Below, one piece after another: positions 5,121 through 6,567 of a stretch of 6,567 nt of DNA (positions within the stretch are counted from its first letter, which is position 1; every line of letters begins with the position of its first letter). Made by a program: the position numbers and the translations under genes. The notes beneath the pieces are model-generated. The model was not told where the DNA came from. It ran no database searches and was given only the letters and a program-made list of their open reading frames with translations. Source of the stretch: Psychrobacter sp. (GTDB taxonomy: Bacteria > Pseudomonadota > Gammaproteobacteria > Pseudomonadales > Moraxellaceae); contig JARIEH010000002.1 of assembly GCA_029256865.1 (NCBI GenBank), forward strand, positions 1 to 6,567, in the 5' to 3' direction.

Positions 5121-6250
5121 AGCTGCTGCCCCAAACGCATCGCCGCGGCGATATTCATCGCTGTGGTTTCGATATTTTCATAGCCATTCTTTAAAACAGT
5201 CTCGATGGGCTCTATCTTTTGGATACTGGGCATGACAACGTCTAACTTAGGGGTCTCAGTAGGATTTAAGGTGTCAACGCTACCGCAAATGGCAATAATA
5301 GGTTTATGCTGCGCCTTGGCCAGCTGACTGACGCCATCAGCGACTTTACCCATGGAGGTTTGAGCATCGAGCCTACCTTCGCCCGTAATCACTAAGTCAG
5401 CGTTAGCAATATGCTCAGATAAGTTGACTGCTTTAGCTACGGTATCAAAGCCTGATTGCAGTTTGGCATTACAAAATCTCATTAAGGCATAGCCAAGACC
5501 GCCTGCTGCACCTGCGCCTGCAATATTTTGGCAATCCTGATAGTCGTGATTATTACAAATTGCTGCAAAGTGACTTAATGCTTTATCCAGTAGAGCAACT
5601 TGCTCTGGACTGGCGCCTTTTTGCGGGCCGAAAATAGCGCTAGCACCAGATTCGCCGCATAAAGGATTGGTTACATCACAGGCGACCTCAAAGCTGATAT
5701 CTAGAACATTTGGATTAAATTTGGCGTCGTCTATTCGTTGCAAGCGGGCAAGTTGTAACCCGCCTTGCGCCAAAGAATGACCGTCATAGTCATAAAAATG
5801 TACTCCCAATGCCGTCAACATGCCAAGACCGGCATCGTTGGTGGCACTACCTCCAAGACCGATAATGATGCGTTTTGCTCCTTCATCTATAGCATTCGCA
5901 ATAAGTTCACCGACACCATAGCTGCTTGTAAGTAATGGATTTCTTTCTTCACTCGTTAATAAATGCATGCCGCAGGGTTGGGCAACTTCAATCACGGCTG
6001 TCTCATTTTCTAATAGCAGATATTTAGCAGTGATTGGTCGCATCAATGGATCATTGACGATCACTTTTTTCCAGTGTCCACCAAGCACATAAGACAACAC
6101 CGCGGATGTACCTTCGCCACCATCTGCCATGGGTAATAACGTATAGTCTGCATCAGGGAATATTTGTTTAAATCCTGATTTTAGCGCAGAGCAAACATCG
6201 ATAGCCGCTAAGCTTTCTTTAAATGAATCGGGAGCAATCAGTATTTTCAT
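5111..6250 (-). CDS. Glycerate 2-kinase (class II, GarK/GlxK family)
   Basis: A 379-residue cytoplasmic kinase, full length for the family (E. coli GarK and GlxK are about 381). It phosphorylates D-glycerate with ATP to 2-phosphoglycerate, feeding glyoxylate, tartronate semialdehyde or glucarate breakdown products into lower glycolysis. Family motifs appear in order: MKILIAPDSFKESL at the start, PMADGGEGT (40-48), GLGGSATNDAG (131-141), CDVTNPLCG (191-199), GAGAAGGLG (245-253) and ITGEGRLDAQT (288-298). The conserved opening MKILIAPDSFK fixes the start although no strong ribosome site precedes it (only AGAAAA). No glyoxylate carboligase, hydroxypyruvate isomerase or tartronate semialdehyde reductase gene lies beside it, so sequence cannot separate a glyoxylate (glxK) from a glucarate/galactarate (garK) role. 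It is divergent from cobT. Confidence 0.95.
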   Translation of the reverse strand: MKILIAPDSFKESLAAIDVCSALKSGFKQIFPDADYTLLPMADGGEGTSAVLSYVLGGHWKKVIVNDPLMRPITAKYLLLENETAVIEVAQPCGMHLLTSEERNPLLTSSYGVGELIANAIDEGAKRIIIGLGGSATNDAGLGMLTALGVHFYDYDGHSLAQGGLQLARLQRIDDAKFNPNVLDISFEVACDVTNPLCGESGASAIFGPQKGASPEQVALLDKALSHFAAICNNHDYQDCQNIAGAGAAGGLGYALMRFCNAKLQSGFDTVAKAVNLSEHIANADLVITGEGRLDAQTSMGKVADGVSQLAKAQHKPIIAICGSVDTLNPTETPKLDVVMPSIQKIEPIETVLKNGYENIETTAMNIAAAMRLGQQLPL

Positions 6251-6367
6251 AAAGTTTTCTATAATTATGCAAGTTTGGGTCGTGTAAGTAGGTTAATCAT
6301 ATCATTATAAATCAGATAATCTGCTACCATAGCCGCCTGTCTTACTTTTATTATTAGGATTTATCTC
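6251..6367. promoter_or_regulatory. Divergent promoter region between glycerate kinase and cobT
   Basis: 117 bp separate the two divergent starts. For cobT, GATAAT (6315-6320) could be a -10, with a weak TTAATC (6293-6298) 16 bp upstream. For glycerate kinase, a perfect TATAAT is read on the - strand at 6309-6304, but without a good -35. If both are used the promoters overlap. No B12-box-like or other riboswitch structure could be recognised ahead of cobT, although the gap is too short to hold a full cobalamin riboswitch comfortably. Confidence 0.3.
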
Positions 6368-6567
6368 TTGATCACCTTTACCGCGCCAGCTATTACCAAT
6401 ATCGAAAACAATCATTTACGCCAAGCACTGCAACAGATTATAGACCTAAAGACTAAACCCCTTGGCGCACTTGGTCGCTTAGAAACACTGGCGCTGCAAT
6501 TAGGTATGATTCAAGGGACGCTCACACCGCGTATTGAGCAGCCTCAGATTCGGGTGTTTGCTGCCGA
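6368..6567 (+). CDS. cobT: Nicotinate-nucleotide--dimethylbenzimidazole phosphoribosyltransferase, N-terminal part
   Basis: The first 66 codons are present; the right edge cuts the gene (full-length proteins are about 350 residues). CobT transfers phosphoribose from nicotinate mononucleotide to 5,6-dimethylbenzimidazole, giving alpha-ribazole phosphate for the lower ligand of cobalamin. Residues 28-39, [12 protein letters not shown], match the CobT signature usually written KTKPxGSLGRLE, and the last residues IRVFAA lead into the expected AADHG motif. The start is a TTG: AGGA at 6356-6359 lies eight bases before it, and no ATG, GTG or other TTG occurs between it and the in-frame stop at 6317-6319. 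The downstream genes are outside the window, so a cobalamin salvage operon is only likely, not seen. Confidence 0.93.
   Translation, partial: MITFTAPAITNIENNHLRQALQQIIDLKTKPLGALGRLETLALQLGMIQGTLTPRIEQPQIRVFAA

Overview
This is an ordinary-looking bacterial chromosomal segment of moderate to low GC. Protein sequence style and gene content (AarC-like CoA-transferase, ArfB, class II glycerate kinase, CobT, a Gly-Cys lipoprotein of unknown type) fit a gammaproteobacterium. Moraxellaceae, and Psychrobacter in particular, is my best guess; this is inference from resemblance, because the window has no rRNA or other phylogenetic marker. No tRNA, rRNA, CRISPR array, complete insertion sequence or phage gene is visible.

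Layout, left to right. (1) 1-526: a 140-residue helical protein with TPR-like repeats on the + strand. A hydrophobic open frame runs off the left edge on the - strand and may be a second gene. (2) 527-2360: a 231-bp leader of unclear content, the strongly expressed-looking succinyl-CoA:acetate-type CoA-transferase gene, and a textbook 11-bp-stem terminator. (3) 2396-3503: a further inverted repeat, a terminator serving the opposite strand, and an AT-rich orphan lipoprotein gene on the - strand with a candidate promoter. (4) 3664-4918: arfB on the + strand, converging with a crotonase-fold gene on the - strand; the stop codons are only 25 bp apart. (5) 5003-6250: a glycerate 2-kinase gene on the - strand, with a 21-codon open frame overlapping its stop as TAATG and a stem-loop just downstream. 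(6) 6251-6567: a divergent intergenic region and the first 66 codons of cobT, cut by the right edge.

Functionally, the CoA-transferase, the crotonase homologue and glycerate kinase belong to acyl-CoA, acetate and C2/C3 acid metabolism. They are separate transcription units here, so the window does not show one pathway or operon. ArfB is a ribosome-rescue hydrolase, and CobT belongs to assembly of the cobalamin lower ligand. I do not see a convincing new multi-gene system. The points most worth checking are the crotonase homologue that lacks both canonical catalytic glutamates, the small frame coupled to glycerate kinase, the orphan lipoprotein, and several unexplained repeats in the intergenic DNA.
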